This document shows, piece after piece, positions 21,917 through 35,000 of a stretch of DNA of 64,000 nucleotides (within the stretch, counting starts at the first letter, position 1; each line of letters begins with the position of its first letter). Where the stretch lies: NCBI GenBank assembly GCA_024704765.1, contig JAKMXF010000310.1, forward strand, positions 682,001 through 746,000, written 5' to 3'. Source of the stretch: Oopsacas minuta (taxonomy: Eukaryota; Porifera; Hexactinellida; Lyssacinosida; Leucopsacidae). The translations under genes and the position numbers were made by a program. The notes beneath the pieces were generated by a model. The model was not told where the DNA came from. It did not search any database and saw nothing but the letters and a program-made list of their open reading frames with translations.

Positions 21917-23116
21917 TTAGTATTTCTGGAAGCATCCTTCTTCATCAATACCATGACTCACGCAGATTATGTTATTCGAGTTGGCTATAGTTATACCTGC
22001 TAAGAATGAGAGATGTCCTTTACCCAGGATATGCTTCATCTCTCCTTGAGGTGAGAAGATACGAATTTCATTAGTAGAACAGTCTGTAATTAAGAAATTC
22101 ATCTTCTTATCAATCGTGAAAAAGAGTGTGTTTAAAATTGGCTGATTTAGTCCAGTTTGCTCAATAATCTTCTGGAGAATACAGTCTCTATTGTAGCAGT
22201 GGATGGTTTTGTTCTTTTGAGATAAAATGTAGATTGTACCAGAAAATACTGTAATGTCAATTGGATATTTGAGTTCTCCGTAGCCGAACTGGTTAATGAA
22301 GTCAAGATTAGAGTCAAAGATTTGAATCCTTTGAACGCCAAAATCACAGACATATATCAACCCAGCATCATAGCACAACCCTGAAATAGTAGTAAATCGC
22401 CCTTTCGTATTGCCTTTTGAGCCTATTCCCTTCAAGAATTGTCCTGCAAGACTAAACTTTACAAGAGACTCTTTAGCTCTATCAGTAATAAATACCTCCT
22501 CTTGTGACATGTCTATACCATGTGGTTCCTTCAAGTACCCAGTCCCAAAAGATCGCAAATACACTCCTTGTGTATTCAACACTTGAATGCGACTGTTGCC
22601 TTTATCACATATGTAAAGTTCATTCCTTACTCTTTCTACAGCAATTCATTTGGGATTCCACAACTCTCCATTTCCCCTACCACGCTTACAAACTTTTAGA
22701 ACGGGGGCTTCCCTCTTGAGATATTCAGGGATAAGTTGAATTAAATCAATATCGGCGATAGCCTTACGGATTTTATCGCAGTAGCAACGGAACTCAACAA
22801 ACTCCAAGTTGTCTACTGGAAACTTTTCAGCTATTCTCAGTTCAATATCTTTATCGAGCTTTTGTTTAACTGTGTATAGGGATGATCCTACCAATTTGCT
22901 AGTCATTATACTTACTATCTGGTCTTTGGATATTCTCAGCTGTTTTATTGCTTGCTCCAATTGTACATTCTTGTCGTATCCCTCCTTCATTTTAGCTAGT
23001 CTAGACAGAAGACTACTTCTGCGATCTGACAAATATTTGGAAAGTACATCAAATGTTCTAATTGTTTCGATTCTGAGAGCTTCTAGCTTTTGTTCCACGT
23101 TGAAGACTGCAGCCAT
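21917..23116 (-). pseudogene. Coiled-coil/NHL gene interrupted by one in-frame TGA
   Basis: A 400-codon single-exon frame. The first 156 residues (from ATG at 23116) are helical, a coiled coil of the type found between B-box and NHL domains (SDRRSSLLSRLAKMKEGYDK). The frame then meets TGA at 22646-22648, between LWNPK and IAVERVRNELYICDKGNSR, and continues open for 243 codons of NHL repeats (KSLVKFSLAGQFLKGIG, LIYVCDFGVQRIQIF, NFLITDCSTNEIRIFSPQG). The stop replaces a residue where NHL repeats usually have Gly (NPxGIAV), so GGA to TGA is the simplest change. Alternatives are a sequencing error, readthrough or a very young pseudogene. Confidence 0.85.
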
Positions 23117-24330
23117 TTCGGTTCTAAAAATTAGAATATTTATTATATATATGTTTCGTGGGTAAAAGTTATAAAAATGTCACTGGAGAGACCGGATGTG
23201 GGCAAGGAGGGGCAAACTGGGCACTAGCCCCGGGTTTGAAATCTTGGCTTGGCCTTGTCCCAGGACATGCAAAATCCTGGGACCGCCCCTGGATGTAGCG
23301 TCCATCCGTATAAACCATATAATCTCAGGATCAATACATACTTTGTGCCTGTCATGCCCTTATCACTTTTTCTCTCCATACCATTATCCCTCATACACAC
23401 CCCTGCACAATTGCATTAAAAATGGTCTTACCAAATTAAATTTCACTACTACGAGTCATACAAATAAACCTCTTAAATAGTAAATACTACACAAGTGGTT
23501 ATTCCCTACCATATACTGGAGTTTACCTGCATGTGTCGATATCGATAAGGTTATAAATAAATATGCAGTGGTGTTGTGTAGCTTGCAACCAAGGGGGATA
23601 CAAGTTCTGGTGGTGGTGCCTGGCACAAGGTGCGAACGCTATTAGCCCTTAGTAAGTTTAAGGACAGAAACTATTGGATGAGAATATTAATCACGATTTC
23701 ATTTGGAATTAGGACAGATATTTCATGTTTTCTAGTCATTGGGTGACCTGCAAGATCAATGAGAGGGTTTGAAGATTCATCCTAGAACGACACCGCTATT
23801 CGTGCCTGAGGTTGAGAATTGTAATTGTTACAGGTTTGGTTGCATTTTTTATGAAGTATTTATGGGGTATCATGGATCAAATACACACCGCCATCAAAAT
23901 AAAAAACTTACGAAAAGTTATGTAGGGGATATCAACTTTTCTTGTCGTTGTAGAAGTGTTATTAAATGATGTTATAACTGAGTAGTAATCTAGAAATGAG
24001 TGAATTAATTCTAAAACGAATACTATCTACAAACAACATTCTAGTTATATGGTACTATAATATATCTTTACTAACTTATTCCAGCAAATTATGATAGAGA
24101 AATTCGAGACCGTCATGAACAGTAGTACATATGCTTATAACCTGAAAAAAGGTAATTAGTTAGGCATACTATAATATATTAAAATGTACAATTCTCTGGT
24201 AGGGTACTTTGGGACCGGTGTAAGCGGGTTTGGTGACCCAGCGATTTATGGATCTCCCTAAAACGCTAGCGATATAGGAACACGGGGAGGGAATTGTTAA
24301 TTATGTACCTGTAGTTACGACCTACGGGAT
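23117..24330. other. Intergenic, no gene seen
   Basis: About 1.2 kb with only short unrecognised open frames. 23205-23300 is GC-rich (GGGGCAAACTGGGCACTAGC) and could be a transposon end, but I found no partner. Confidence 0.4.
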
Positions 24331-24710
24331 CAGGGTGACCAGACGTCCTTTTTTTGGACGACCTGTCCTTTTTGTCCTTTTTTGTCTTTTTTTACTCTAG
24401 ATTTTAATGACTCTTTAATTAACACGGAAATACATAGAGTGGATTGTAACTTATTATATGCCCTTATTGATTCTCTCTTCAGAATCACTATAATTCATAA
24501 GTCGGGTTCATTATTCTTACCTACATTATTACATATTGGGTAACAATATTACTAATTCTGTTTTATTTCTTACTCTATTGATGTAAAATCAATTTTCATA
24601 GATTAGCATATATGTATATTGTTATCGTTCAATGTTCAGTGATTTATGTATACATTGTATATCATAGAAAAGTGTCCTTTTTTTCCTAACGAAGACATCT
24701 GGTTACCCTG
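24331..24710. mobile_element. hAT-type MITE, 380 bp
   Basis: Left end CAGGGTGACCAGACGTCCTT and an inverted right end (24692-24710, reading CAGGGTAACCAGATGTCTTC on the other strand). The interior is AT-rich and non-coding, with CCTTTTTTT tracts near both ends. Flanking 8-mers (TACGGGAT and TACGCCGT) match only partly, so the insertion is old. It lies 170 bp upstream of the NMNAT start; another hAT-like end (CAGCGGTTCCCAATCC) begins near 24803. Confidence 0.8.
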
Positions 24711-24883
24711 TACGCCGTATAGTGTACAGGATGCATTTATTTGAACATATTTCACAATGTCTAAACTACATACGTCTAAATTGTTTCTAGAAGGGGTAAG
24801 TCAGCGGTTCCCAATCCTTTTTCATCCGTGTTCGGGATTGATTTAAGAAACTGGTTTATATGTAATTAGATTATTCTTCTATA

Positions 24884-25555
24884 ATGACGTCATTACCAAA
24901 GCAGAGGATAGCTCTCGCTCTATTTGGCTGTTTTAACCCGCCTACCTTCCAGCACCTGAGATTGTTTGAGCTAGCTCGCGACTGGTTACATAAGTTGGGA
25001 GGATATGAGGTAGTAAAGGGGATAATTTCTCCAGTTCATGACAAATATGAAAAGAAAGGACTCATTCCAGCTTCACATCGTGTTGCTATGTTACGCTTAT
25101 CATTAGAAACTAGTGATTGGATATGTTTGAATGAATGGGAGACGAAACAGAAAGACTGGACTCTAACTAATACAGTACTAAATCGATTACAAAGTGAATT
25201 AGACATAGAATATAAAGATAATCTCCCAATACCTAAGGTTGCACTGCTATGTGGAGCAGACTTACTTCAATCATTCTCTATTCCAGGTTTGTGGGCTACC
25301 AAGGATGTAGATGAGATATTAGAGAAGTTCGGTATTGTAGTCATATCACGTGAAGAGATTGATGCAGACAAGATAGTTTATGAGAATGATCAGCTGTCAG
25401 CTTGGTATAGTCGCATTGTATTTGTGAAAGAATGGGTGAGACATGATCTGAGTTCTACAAAAATACGGAGGTGTGTCAAGAGAGGTGAATCAATAAAGTA
25501 CCTAACTTCTGATTCTGTTATTGCTTATATTAAGGAACACGGCCTCTACATTTGA
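24884..25555 (+). CDS. NMNAT: Nicotinamide mononucleotide adenylyltransferase
   Basis: 223 residues. It catalyses NMN (or NaMN) + ATP to NAD (or NaAD) + PPi, the last step of NAD synthesis. The nucleotidyltransferase motif is GCFNPPTFQHLRLFE (15-29), with the second His of the (H/T)xGH-like signature as H24. ISPVHDKYEKKGL, MLRLSLETSDWI and CGADLLQSF are typical NMNAT blocks. The C-terminal motif DLSSTKIRR supplies the second ATP-binding site. It lacks the long central insertion with nuclear or Golgi signals of vertebrate NMNAT1/2, so the size is closer to NMNAT3, but I would not assign a paralogue. Single exon, intact. Confidence 0.96.
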   Translation: MTSLPKQRIALALFGCFNPPTFQHLRLFELARDWLHKLGGYEVVKGIISPVHDKYEKKGLIPASHRVAMLRLSLETSDWICLNEWETKQKDWTLTNTVLNRLQSELDIEYKDNLPIPKVALLCGADLLQSFSIPGLWATKDVDEILEKFGIVVISREEIDADKIVYENDQLSAWYSRIVFVKEWVRHDLSSTKIRRCVKRGESIKYLTSDSVIAYIKEHGLYI

Positions 25556-28152
25556 CTATTAACTTTAGTTTGTGTTTTAATTATGTCATAGAAATTTAGT
25601 CACTGAATGAAAATATTTATATAACGATATCATGTGATTCATATCCTTCCTTAAATATATACCAGTACAACCTCGATTATAATTGTCCGAACATGACCAC
25701 TAGTCTGGTTCCTATTCCACAATTTAAATACCCTCTATTCTCCGATTGGAACACCTTTAACTGCTCCCAACGAGTTAGGGTAATCCTAGTTACGCTGTAT
25801 TTGATTGTGTGTATAAGGTGCTGTACTGATACCTAATACAGGCTTCACAACATACTCACGATTTTGGATTAACTACTGAATCCTTGGTCTATTTATCTTT
25901 GGGGTTAGAAGATATTATTTTCTTATTACCATGATTAATGGCTTGTAGATGTCTATACTTATAAAAGAGCCATTTCTGGAAGATGGTTCTCTACTTCTTA
26001 TAGCAGGTATTATTTAGGTGTTCTTATAACCTACATACACTGACCACTGTATTGACAAAACATGTCCTAGCCATCGTATCTAATTGAATCTCTTCCATAA
26101 ACGCCAACCCGTCAATCCAGCACAACGTACCATGGGGTGTGGATTATCAAGGCCTCTGAGAAGTCAAATTCATATGAAAGATAATCATTACTCTTATGAG
26201 TAGGCACCAAGCATCATATAATAATACGTACTATATTTACTAACATTTAATTAGATTGATTATCTTTAATGGAAGACTTTTGTAAGCACATCAATGTCTC
26301 TCGCCTTACTTTGATATTTCTCAAAAATGTAATAAAAATATAATCCACAAAACCTCAACAAGAAATTACATAATACTCAGAGCTATATGCTAAATGAAAA
26401 TATGATGCTTGATTCTACTAGTAGGAAATATCTTGATCAATTGACTCTTTTAATCCAGCATTTGGAAACAAATTTCTGGAGTGTATATGATCAGTTGATT
26501 AGGGCAAATAATCATATCTAAGGTTGGCACTCTAATTTGAATCGAGCCGCAGCAAGAAATAATTAACTATATAATTTTTAATGTTTTATTTAGGTTAAAT
26601 TAGATTATATATTTTCGACATTTCAACTATTTGTTTACTTTATATTCATAAAAATAACAACTAAATTTACATATGATTAATTCGAAAGTGTGAAAATCTG
26701 ATCAGCATACTCGATTACTCCAATGTAATTATTTACTTTTCCTATATCGTCAACAGAATAATATGTTATTCCCTATATTATATATGCAGATCATCTTCCC
26801 CTATCATTAAATTACAAAGTTCACATACACACATACACATACAATAATTGCGTTTTAATAATCTAGATAAAGTAACATTAATATGTAAAATGCTTTCGTG
26901 CATGGCTCATAGAACCATGGGCCTTAGTGTACCCTTATTTGTGTTGATAAATATTTCAAGTTTTCTTTTAGTTGAATATTTCATGGTTTTTCCACCAAAA
27001 TATTTTGACGAAAATTTCCAGTAATGCTGTGTTTTTCCTACTATCCTAAGGTAATATAGCATCGCAAATATATGGGAAAATATCATTTGAAAGCCAAGAA
27101 TTGATTTATGATGGCTTAATGCAATTCTTGGAAGTAGAGACTGGGCCTAAGCCACCTCTCTAAGGTTGTGACGCCCATAAGTATATCAAATGTCACTATC
27201 TACCCCAAATAGAACTTCGTATGTATGTAACTATATCTCTATGTTCACTATCCAATATCTGTATAGCATTATCTATTATATCTTCCTTTATGTACGTAGA
27301 ATTGTATTTCTATTATAATGCAACATATATTAGACTCTGCTTAATAGGGTCAACTCGGGACCAGACTATTTTGACCCGATTAACTAGAGTAATTTGACAC
27401 TCTTGTATGCATGGTCTGTTTCTGGCCATGTGGCCCGATAAACTAGCGGCTCTTTCAAGCGGAGTTTAATTTTCAAGATCTATTTGTGCTACTAATACGT
27501 AGCCTAATTCACTTTCAGTTTCCTAAACGAACTCTTATATATGATTAATTATTATTTATTATTTAGATATATAAAGGAATTCAAAGCATGTATAAGCCCT
27601 ACTAGCTCTTGAAAAGAAATCTATTGCATCATTTAATCTTAGGACTAAAGGTGTGAGAATCATTTATCATATTATAATAATTCTGTGTATGTGTTTGTAA
27701 ATCAGCTGCTCTAAAAATCTTGAATCGCACTTTAGAAACCCAATTAATCTTAACAAGATGTTAATACCTAGCTTTAGTTTCGTTTTGAATTTTCTATAGA
27801 AAATTGTCGGATTATAGAGGTGTATTTGTATCGTCGGAAGCCATTTCAGTTCAGAACAATTGTCGCATTATAGAGGTCTTCCGGATTATATAGGTGTCAG
27901 TCTATGCCGGTTCCACTATATGCATATTACTGCATCTTCGTGATCGTTAAGCAAAAAGAAGAGATTTGAGCGGCCGAGTACGACTAATTTCCTTTCGCGA
28001 GAGAGTGTTCATAGCGAAACGATTGACCGAAATGCTCGTATAATACATTTACCGATCCCTGCATTAGTTTAATGGATATATTCCTCATAATATTTTGATT
28101 GATACCTCACATAAACTAAAATATATCCATACTTAATGAACTTTGTATTAGA
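25556..28152. other. Gene-poor 2.6 kb with repeat fragments
   Basis: No gene seen. A lone array unit of the Helitron-associated type lies at about 26600-26735. A Tigger-like MITE relic spans about 27331-27470 (ACTCTGCTTAATAGGG left, inverted CCGCTTGAAAGAG right). A second MITE, inverted relative to the 16.9 kb copy, spans about 27797-27919. Confidence 0.5.
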
Positions 28153-29220
28153 ATGTTCATATTCGCTATCTCATTTCTTGCAATCCTACATCTTGTCACT
28201 GTACAGTCTATCCCTGCGGGACACTCTCCTAAGGTTGGTTACGCTTTTGATGGGTATCCTGTGTATGGCCCTTATACAGACGGTGGTGGTTTGCCAACTG
28301 ACTTAGACATTTGTAACGGCAGGAACCATCCCAGTCTTGGATACCTGTATCATACCACTGTGAGTGCTCCTTACACTTTTGGCTGCTATGCTGGTGAGGT
28401 TTTATGTGCCAACTTTAATATGAACGCTCCTGCTGGTTGTCTGTCTAGTCCTCCCTCTTCTGGAGCTACATCTCTCACATGCACAGACCTTGGCCTTATT
28501 TCTGGAGTTAGCATCAAGGAAGTACCTTGGACAGTCATAGAGACTAATGTCCCTTCTCGTGTCCGCTGTACAGTTGAATCATGTGCTTCCACTGCTCCTT
28601 ACTGTTGGCATACAAACAACACCGCGAATACAGCTTATACCTCTAGTATCAACTGTGTGGAGAATGGTAACCGTTTGAAGATTACAGCAAACGGAGTACC
28701 TAATCATTTTATAGGAAAATTCCCTATGAGCGAATCAACATATCATCTAAACAGACCTAGTGATAATCCTAACTCACTATCCGAGCAATCATTCACTTGG
28801 TATATCCCCAAGTATCCAATAATGAAATCTGTGTTTCCTACTCAAAGTATTGTAACTGATGTCAATGCTCTGCCATTTGGTCCTACTGGCTTTGCGATTA
28901 ATAGCGTACCATTCTTTAACATGTATAATATGGGTATGCTAGATGCTGTGGATGGGTCTGAAGGTTTTGAGGTGCTAGACATGTGTTTGGGACATCCACA
29001 GATGTTTGGAGCTTACCATTATCATACTACTCCACACTGTCTTATCAATGAATTAAATGGAGTTACCAATGCGGTAAGTTGTGGTAATTCAAATAATGCT
29101 GCCACCTCATCACCTAACCCAGTTGTCACAAACTCACCTAACTCTACTACCAACTCTCCAACTATTACTCTGGTCCTGCTAGTGACTCTACTTTTCTTGA
29201 TTGTATTATTCCATGCATAA
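28153..29220 (+). CDS. Secreted or GPI-anchored YHYH-domain protein
   Basis: 355 residues with an N-terminal signal peptide (residues ~1-19, hydrophobic, cut near VQS/IPA) and a C-terminal hydrophobic tail (336-355) after an N/S/T/P-rich linker, a GPI-anchor pattern. The full YHYH domain spans ~135-300, with PFGPTGFAINSVPFFN (241-256), LDMCLGH (275-281) and the name-giving YHYH at 288-291. Residues 29-80 repeat only the C-terminal part of the domain (GYAFDGYPVYGPY, LDICNGRNHP, YLYHTT, PYTFGCYAG). The protein thus carries one partial and one complete unit. Function of YHYH proteins is largely unknown; extracellular location is inferred. Confidence 0.88.
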   Translation: MFIFAISFLAILHLVTVQSIPAGHSPKVGYAFDGYPVYGPYTDGGGLPTDLDICNGRNHPSLGYLYHTTVSAPYTFGCYAGEVLCANFNMNAPAGCLSSPPSSGATSLTCTDLGLISGVSIKEVPWTVIETNVPSRVRCTVESCASTAPYCWHTNNTANTAYTSSINCVENGNRLKITANGVPNHFIGKFPMSESTYHLNRPSDNPNSLSEQSFTWYIPKYPIMKSVFPTQSIVTDVNALPFGPTGFAINSVPFFNMYNMGMLDAVDGSEGFEVLDMCLGHPQMFGAYHYHTTPHCLINELNGVTNAVSCGNSNNAATSSPNPVVTNSPNSTTNSPTITLVLLVTLLFLIVLFHA

Positions 29221-29449
29221 TCATTTTTGTTAGATTGTCGAATATTTTATCGGTCTTTTATCAAGTTATCGGTTTATTTATGTACGTACAAGTGTAACGT
29301 AATATATTTTTATGTGAAAATGTCACAATTATACATACCATTTATGATGCTTGTTTTATTGATTAAACTTTATATTTATGCAATTATGCTTTGTATCTGA
29401 CATTAGAACATAATTATTTGGTTGCTATTGGAAAAATATCCGTCCAAAT

Positions 29450-31791
29450 TAGGGCTTGCAATCCCGGGATTAATAATTATTACAATTATATAATCAGTTT
29501 TATTTTATTGAATGAAGTTAAGCTTTGCTGCATTTACGCACAAGATATGTAATATGTGTAATATAATAATGAACTTGGCCTATCATATTTATTATCTATA
29601 TTTAACTTGTTATTTCTAATGAAACATAGAGTGTTTAAAGTCCTGTCGCTCAATCCAGTTCTAAACCTGTTGCATGGATATGCACAAGAAGAGAATATTC
29701 TTTCTGCTTCAACCGAGGTTGGTGGTACTGAAAGCAACATCCTGTAAACTTTCTCTAAATAGTGACCTCTTCTACCTGTTTGCTCAGCAATTGTTAATTC
29801 ATATTTCAAACATGAAGATAATGATTGTTTACTTTGCGCAATCTCTTGAGGTTGGTCATTGAAGCATCGATTCCTAGTTGCAATTTCTTTGCTATGGGTA
29901 GCGTTTCTGTGCCAGCAATTTCAGATGTGATTTCTGAACTTGAGTTACATGTAGCATTATTGATATCTTCTCCCATATCCTCGCTTTCACTCATTTTGGA
30001 TAATATATCATAACAAAATTTGTTAACCACTCCTTTCTTTTCTAGTTTTGCTGTAGGGTTATGTAAATATGCGATTATGACTGAAGCATCACTATAGCTT
30101 TGCTGAATAATCCGTTCTTCAATTGCTTCAAGAATTCTAGTTTTGTAAACGGAAGTAGAATAATTTGTATTTCCTCTAATAGAAACTTGATAGTAGCTTC
30201 AGCAGATATAAAATTCGCATCCCGTCTACATAAGACTTCTACTGCTAGCTTTAATGGGTCCAGTGTTTTGACAATAATTAGAATGTGCGTAAGCTCGTCA
30301 TCATTAATATTGATCCCTATTTCAAGATCAAGTAGAGCCTTTTGGACAGGTTTCTTTATTTTAACAATCCTCTCAAGCATGCTTAGAAGTGAGCTCTAAC
30401 TAGTTTTACAATCGAGAATGAGATTCAAACCGTTTGGATGTGTCTCTTGTACATAACCCTGCAGAATTTCGTTTTTTAGAGGAGAAAGTTTGAAAAGTTT
30501 CACCACTTTACGGACTTTGTTCACTAATCAATTAATATCCATACTTAACTTTAAGATATTTTATCGTGTTCTTTACCATCAGCACCTATTACAGTTAATC
30601 CATCTGTAGTTTCTTCTTCATCAGAAGCTTCCTCATCTTCAGATCACTTGAATAATTACAAAATTCTTGCAAGCTACTAGATTGTTTCTGATAAAATAGA
30701 TCTTGTATCACAAGCTGAAGTCCGTGGGCGTAACATAATTGTTGAATTGAAGGAACTAATCGTCCAAGTTTTTTCACCATCGGACATCCATCTGTAGTAA
30801 TAGCCACGATATCAGTTTTAAAATCAATTCCAAATTCACAAAGTTTTTGGGAAATAGTATCATAGCATATATTTCGGCTGAAAATCTTCCATGTATCCTG
30901 ACTAGTCCGAGATTCCAAAAATATCCAATGCCATGGATGTTGATATTTAAGTATCTTTTATTCCGCAAGGATGTCCACTCGTCTAAAGTTAGGCTGAACT
31001 TCTCACCTTTTGTCTTTTTGAGGACTAAATCACGCTTAATCTTTTCAATTACATGTGAACCATATTTGATTACATGATCTCGTATTCCATTTACTGACTT
31101 TGGTAATGTATGGCCAAGTGCCATAATAGATTTTCGTAGATCCTGTAACTAATGAGTATACTAAAGGAAAGCCCGTCACATGCAGTCATTCTTGCAAGTA
31201 CTGCAGAGAGAGTATTATCTTGAAGAAAATAATCAATTTTGTAAAATTTTGTAGGTTTTTCTTCAGTACTAGCAGTTTCGATTATTGTTAAATTCTTACG
31301 TTTTAATAGTTCAATGTGATGTACTGATTTAGATGCACATGTAATCCCTTTGTTGACCCGCCTTCACACTTTAATATATTCTTACATATTTTGCATTCTA
31401 CCAATTTCCAACTATAAGATTTTCTGTAATGTTGCCAAATCTGGGCCCCAACGAAATCTTTAAATTGAATCTTTTCAGCCATACGAATGAAGAGAATTAC
31501 AGGGAATAGTAAGGGAGTTTAGCCACGTCATATATGCAGTTATTATAGAACTATATTTGTATGAACCTATTCGTCGATGAATCACTATAACAGGTGGTTA
31601 AAACCAATTAATTGGCTAATTTGGCTTCAAGTGAAAATAGAAAATACATCTTTTGGTCAGTGGTAGAAGGTGGCAAAACAATAATGGGGAAAATGAGAAT
31701 AGTTTCATAGTAACTGAAGTTAAGCCAATTGCACTCACAAAAGAGAACAACTAACTTATACAAGTTCGGGATCCCAGGATTGCAAGCCCTA
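29450..31791 (-). mobile_element. hAT transposon with both ends, decayed
   Basis: The plus-strand left end reads TAGGGCTTGCAATCCCGGGA and the right end is its inverted copy with one mismatch over ~21 bp. The flanking 8-mers are GTCCAAAT (29442-29449) and CTCCAAAT (31792-31799), a hAT-length target duplication with one change. The 2342-bp interior holds a broken transposase on the minus strand. Confidence 0.93.
29534..31482 (-). pseudogene. Broken hAT transposase with BED finger
   Basis: Starting at 31482, the minus strand encodes a BED-type finger (FKDFVGAQIWQHYRKSYSWK, then CKICKNILK). Fragments follow in several frames: FSLTLDEWTSLRNKRYLNI (catalytic-core start), DGCPMVKKLGR with CYAHGLQLVIQD, and KTLDPLKLAVEVLCRRDA. 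The C-terminal hAT dimerisation block is at 29809-29534 (LLSVPPTSVEAERIFSSC, FRTGLSDRTLNTLCFIRNN). Frame changes between blocks show it cannot make a full transposase. Confidence 0.9.
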
Positions 31792-32089
31792 CTCCAAATA
31801 CAGTTGAATTTGGGTTATTTTGTCCATTTGATTGCACTGCCAAAACGACTAAATAACCCGATAGACCAAAACCCATATTGTTAAATACTGATAGATAGGA
31901 TTGTCTTTAATAGCTAATACATACCAATTGAATATAATCATCAAGTTATTCCAGTATTACAATAATTACATATAAAACTGAATACAAAATTGGATTATCG
32001 CCCTGTAATTAATATACACTCTCTTACTCCACTGTGTAATCTACTCTTAGACTACTTATCTAGCTTCCTAATCCTGCAACACACCTTAA
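31792..32089. other. Upstream region of the VLIG gene
   Basis: About 300 bp between the hAT right end and the VLIG start codon. A hAT copy thus ends roughly 300 bp from the VLIG coding sequence. No specific promoter element could be assigned. Confidence 0.3.
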
Positions 32090-35000
32090 ATGGAAGAACT
32101 TTCCCGATGCTTAAATCTCCCTCCCTCTCCTAAACAACTGACTCTATTCGATGCTATTTCTCTTGATTGTTTCATGACTAATTCGAAACTCTCTTCTAGA
32201 TCTGATCTCCCACGCTACATGTTAAGAAGGATAATGCTATTAGATACTTCTTGTAGAAAACTGCCTAGTATCAGACAAGAGGAAGCTCCTGGTAATTTCA
32301 ATTCCAAATCATTATCATTCTTAGATGAAGAAGAAGATGACGATCTAGTTCATCCAATGGATATATTTCTCTATTTGTTCTCGATATCAACTCCTATCTT
32401 TAGGCAAACTATTGTCAATCAGTTAGCCAAGTGTCAGCTGTCGCTCCCACTCATAACTCATGACAGTGATCTGATTGAGACTACTCTGAATCATTTTTCA
32501 TTCGAAACTGCCATTTTGAATCGTTATGTAGGTGAAACTGATGCAAAGTGCTTTTCTGCTCTGAAAGAACCTCTCCCGATTGTGTCATTTATTAGAATTG
32601 GAGGAAGCGATAAAAGTCAAAAATCAGAATTATTGAATATAATCCTGAATATTAGACACGATTATTTCTCTTATAGAAATTCTCCTGGTAGTACAAGGAA
32701 GAGATTACTTCTAGATGGCACAGTTGAAATTGCTTGGTACCTACCAAAGTATAAAGAAAATATGAAAATTAATCACCACTTTATTATGCTTAATCTTAGA
32801 GGAGATTCCAATCTGTTTGATAAACAATCTACTTTTATTGGTCAAATTTCTACATTAGTTTATGTATTTGTTTCTCTTTCAAAGCTGACACAAGAAATAT
32901 CAAATCAATTAGAGAACATTCATAGAACATTCAAATCTAAAGTTATATTTGTTGTGTATAAAGAATCTAGAAAAAAACTTGAAAACATTCCTAACCTTTT
33001 GGAAAATAACAATAATATATTACCTATTCGGAAAAATAACCCAAGTGATGACTCTGACGAAATTGCTGCATCTATCTCACATCATTTAGATAAGACTAAT
33101 ATTCTTCCTATCTCGTTATCACAATGTGTCGATATAGCAAGTAAAATTGGAATAGTTTGTGATTTTGATAAGAATGATTTTGCATTGAAACAACAGTGTA
33201 TTGAAACTATCTGTAAAGATTTTCCTAAAAGTATTCCTGATGGTGAAAATCCCCCACCTCTTGCAAATATGAAAGACAAATTATTGCCTCTTCAGCGATA
33301 CTTCAAAAGCTGGGCTGACTCTAATCGAGAATTACAGCTCCCGATTAGTGATCGTACGAGAAATATGGATGAATATTTTCATAGTGCGAAGGAGAAACAA
33401 GACAAAGCTAGATCCTCCCAAATACAGGAATTATTGAAGCCTTCAAATTTTTTGTGCGGGATAATGGATGAATGTGATAAACATTTTCGTGATACACATG
33501 AAATTGACCTATTTTTCGTATTACTGAAAGACAACTTAAATTCCATATCTAGAAAATTTCTTCCTATCTTATACAATCAGTATAAAAGATGGATAACCGA
33601 ATCTTACTCTGTGAATTCAGAATCAATTGGGGCTGAGAGAGACGCCAAGCAAAACAAGGCCAAAAGTTGTTTGATGAATGCTGCAGAAGCCATTACTCAT
33701 TCATCACTAGGTATTGAGCATGTATTTCGTGAATTCGGTCAGATATACGAAGCTGTCATCGCTAGTAATGATGCAAAATTGAAGGCTAGTGTAAAAGGCA
33801 AACTTAAATTCCCTCCTACTTACCTACCAGAAATTGCAGTCCATTTAATTCTTCATGGACACTCATTCGAGATTGTGAATGGAGATGACAATCACGTTCC
33901 TCTCACATGGGTATCTGACGTACTAACTAAACTATCTGAAATTGTAGGGCCAGACAAGAAGTTATTCGTGGTTTCAGTTCTTGGTATTCAAAGTAGCGGA
34001 AAATCTACACTACTAAATACAATGTTTGGTATTAATTTCCCGGTATCATCAGGTCGCTGTACTCGTGGTTTGTTCCTACAGATGATACCAATTACTAAAG
34101 AGCTCCGGAGCAAAGTTGGATATGATTTTCTTTTGCTTCTCGATACAGAGGGACTCCGAGCCCCAGAACTTTCTGGAGGTCTCTCCTATAAAAGGGATAA
34201 TGAAATGGCAACATTCACTGTAGGATTAGCGGATTTAGCTCTGATTAATATAAAAGGAGAGAGTCACTCAGAAGTTCAGGATATCTTGCAAATTACCATC
34301 ATTGCATTCATGAGAATGAAATTAACTTTGAGAAAGCCGAAATGCATTTTTGTGCATCAAAACGTGGGTGATATTCAGGCAGGAACCAATTTAATGATAG
34401 CAAGGAGGAATCTAATCGATACTTTGGATGAAATGACTAAATGCGCTGCTCAACAAGAGAACAAAGAGTTACAATTTTCCCATTTCTGTGACCTCATAGA
34501 ATTTGATCCTGAACAAGACGTATTCTACTTTCCAAGCCTTTTTGAGGGAGATCCCCCGATGACTTCTATAGCACCTGGATACATAGAGAAAGCACAGGAG
34601 CTGAAAACGAAGATCATAGCAAATTATGCAACTAAAGATAAAATCTTCCAATCTGTGAAAGAGTGGAGGAAAAAATTATCAAATCTATGGAACTCAGTGT
34701 TAAAGGAAAACTTTGTATTCAGCTATAGGAATATTCTTGAAATCAATGCTCGTATTGAATTGGATAGTGCTATGTGTTGTTGGCATTCAAACTTCATACA
34801 AGCTATGGCAGCTGTCAAATCTGAATTCATTAATAAACTCTACAATGTTGAGTCTGAATTTCTTCAAGATACACTGCAAGACATTAATACCCATCTAATT
34901 AGAATAGTTCAAGAATATTCACAATTCGAAGAGTTGAATGACTACTTTTTTGTTCAGCACGAGAAGAAAGTGATTTTTGAACAGTGGAAGTTTAGCACCG

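Noticed and set aside
22646-22648. Selenocysteine at the TGA
   Set aside because: NHL proteins have no known selenocysteine, and no catalytic site lies there; a nonsense change is simpler.
25665-25760. CAGTACAACCTCGATTATAA as another Tigger-like MITE
   Set aside because: Only one end resembles the family; no inverted partner or second TA was found.
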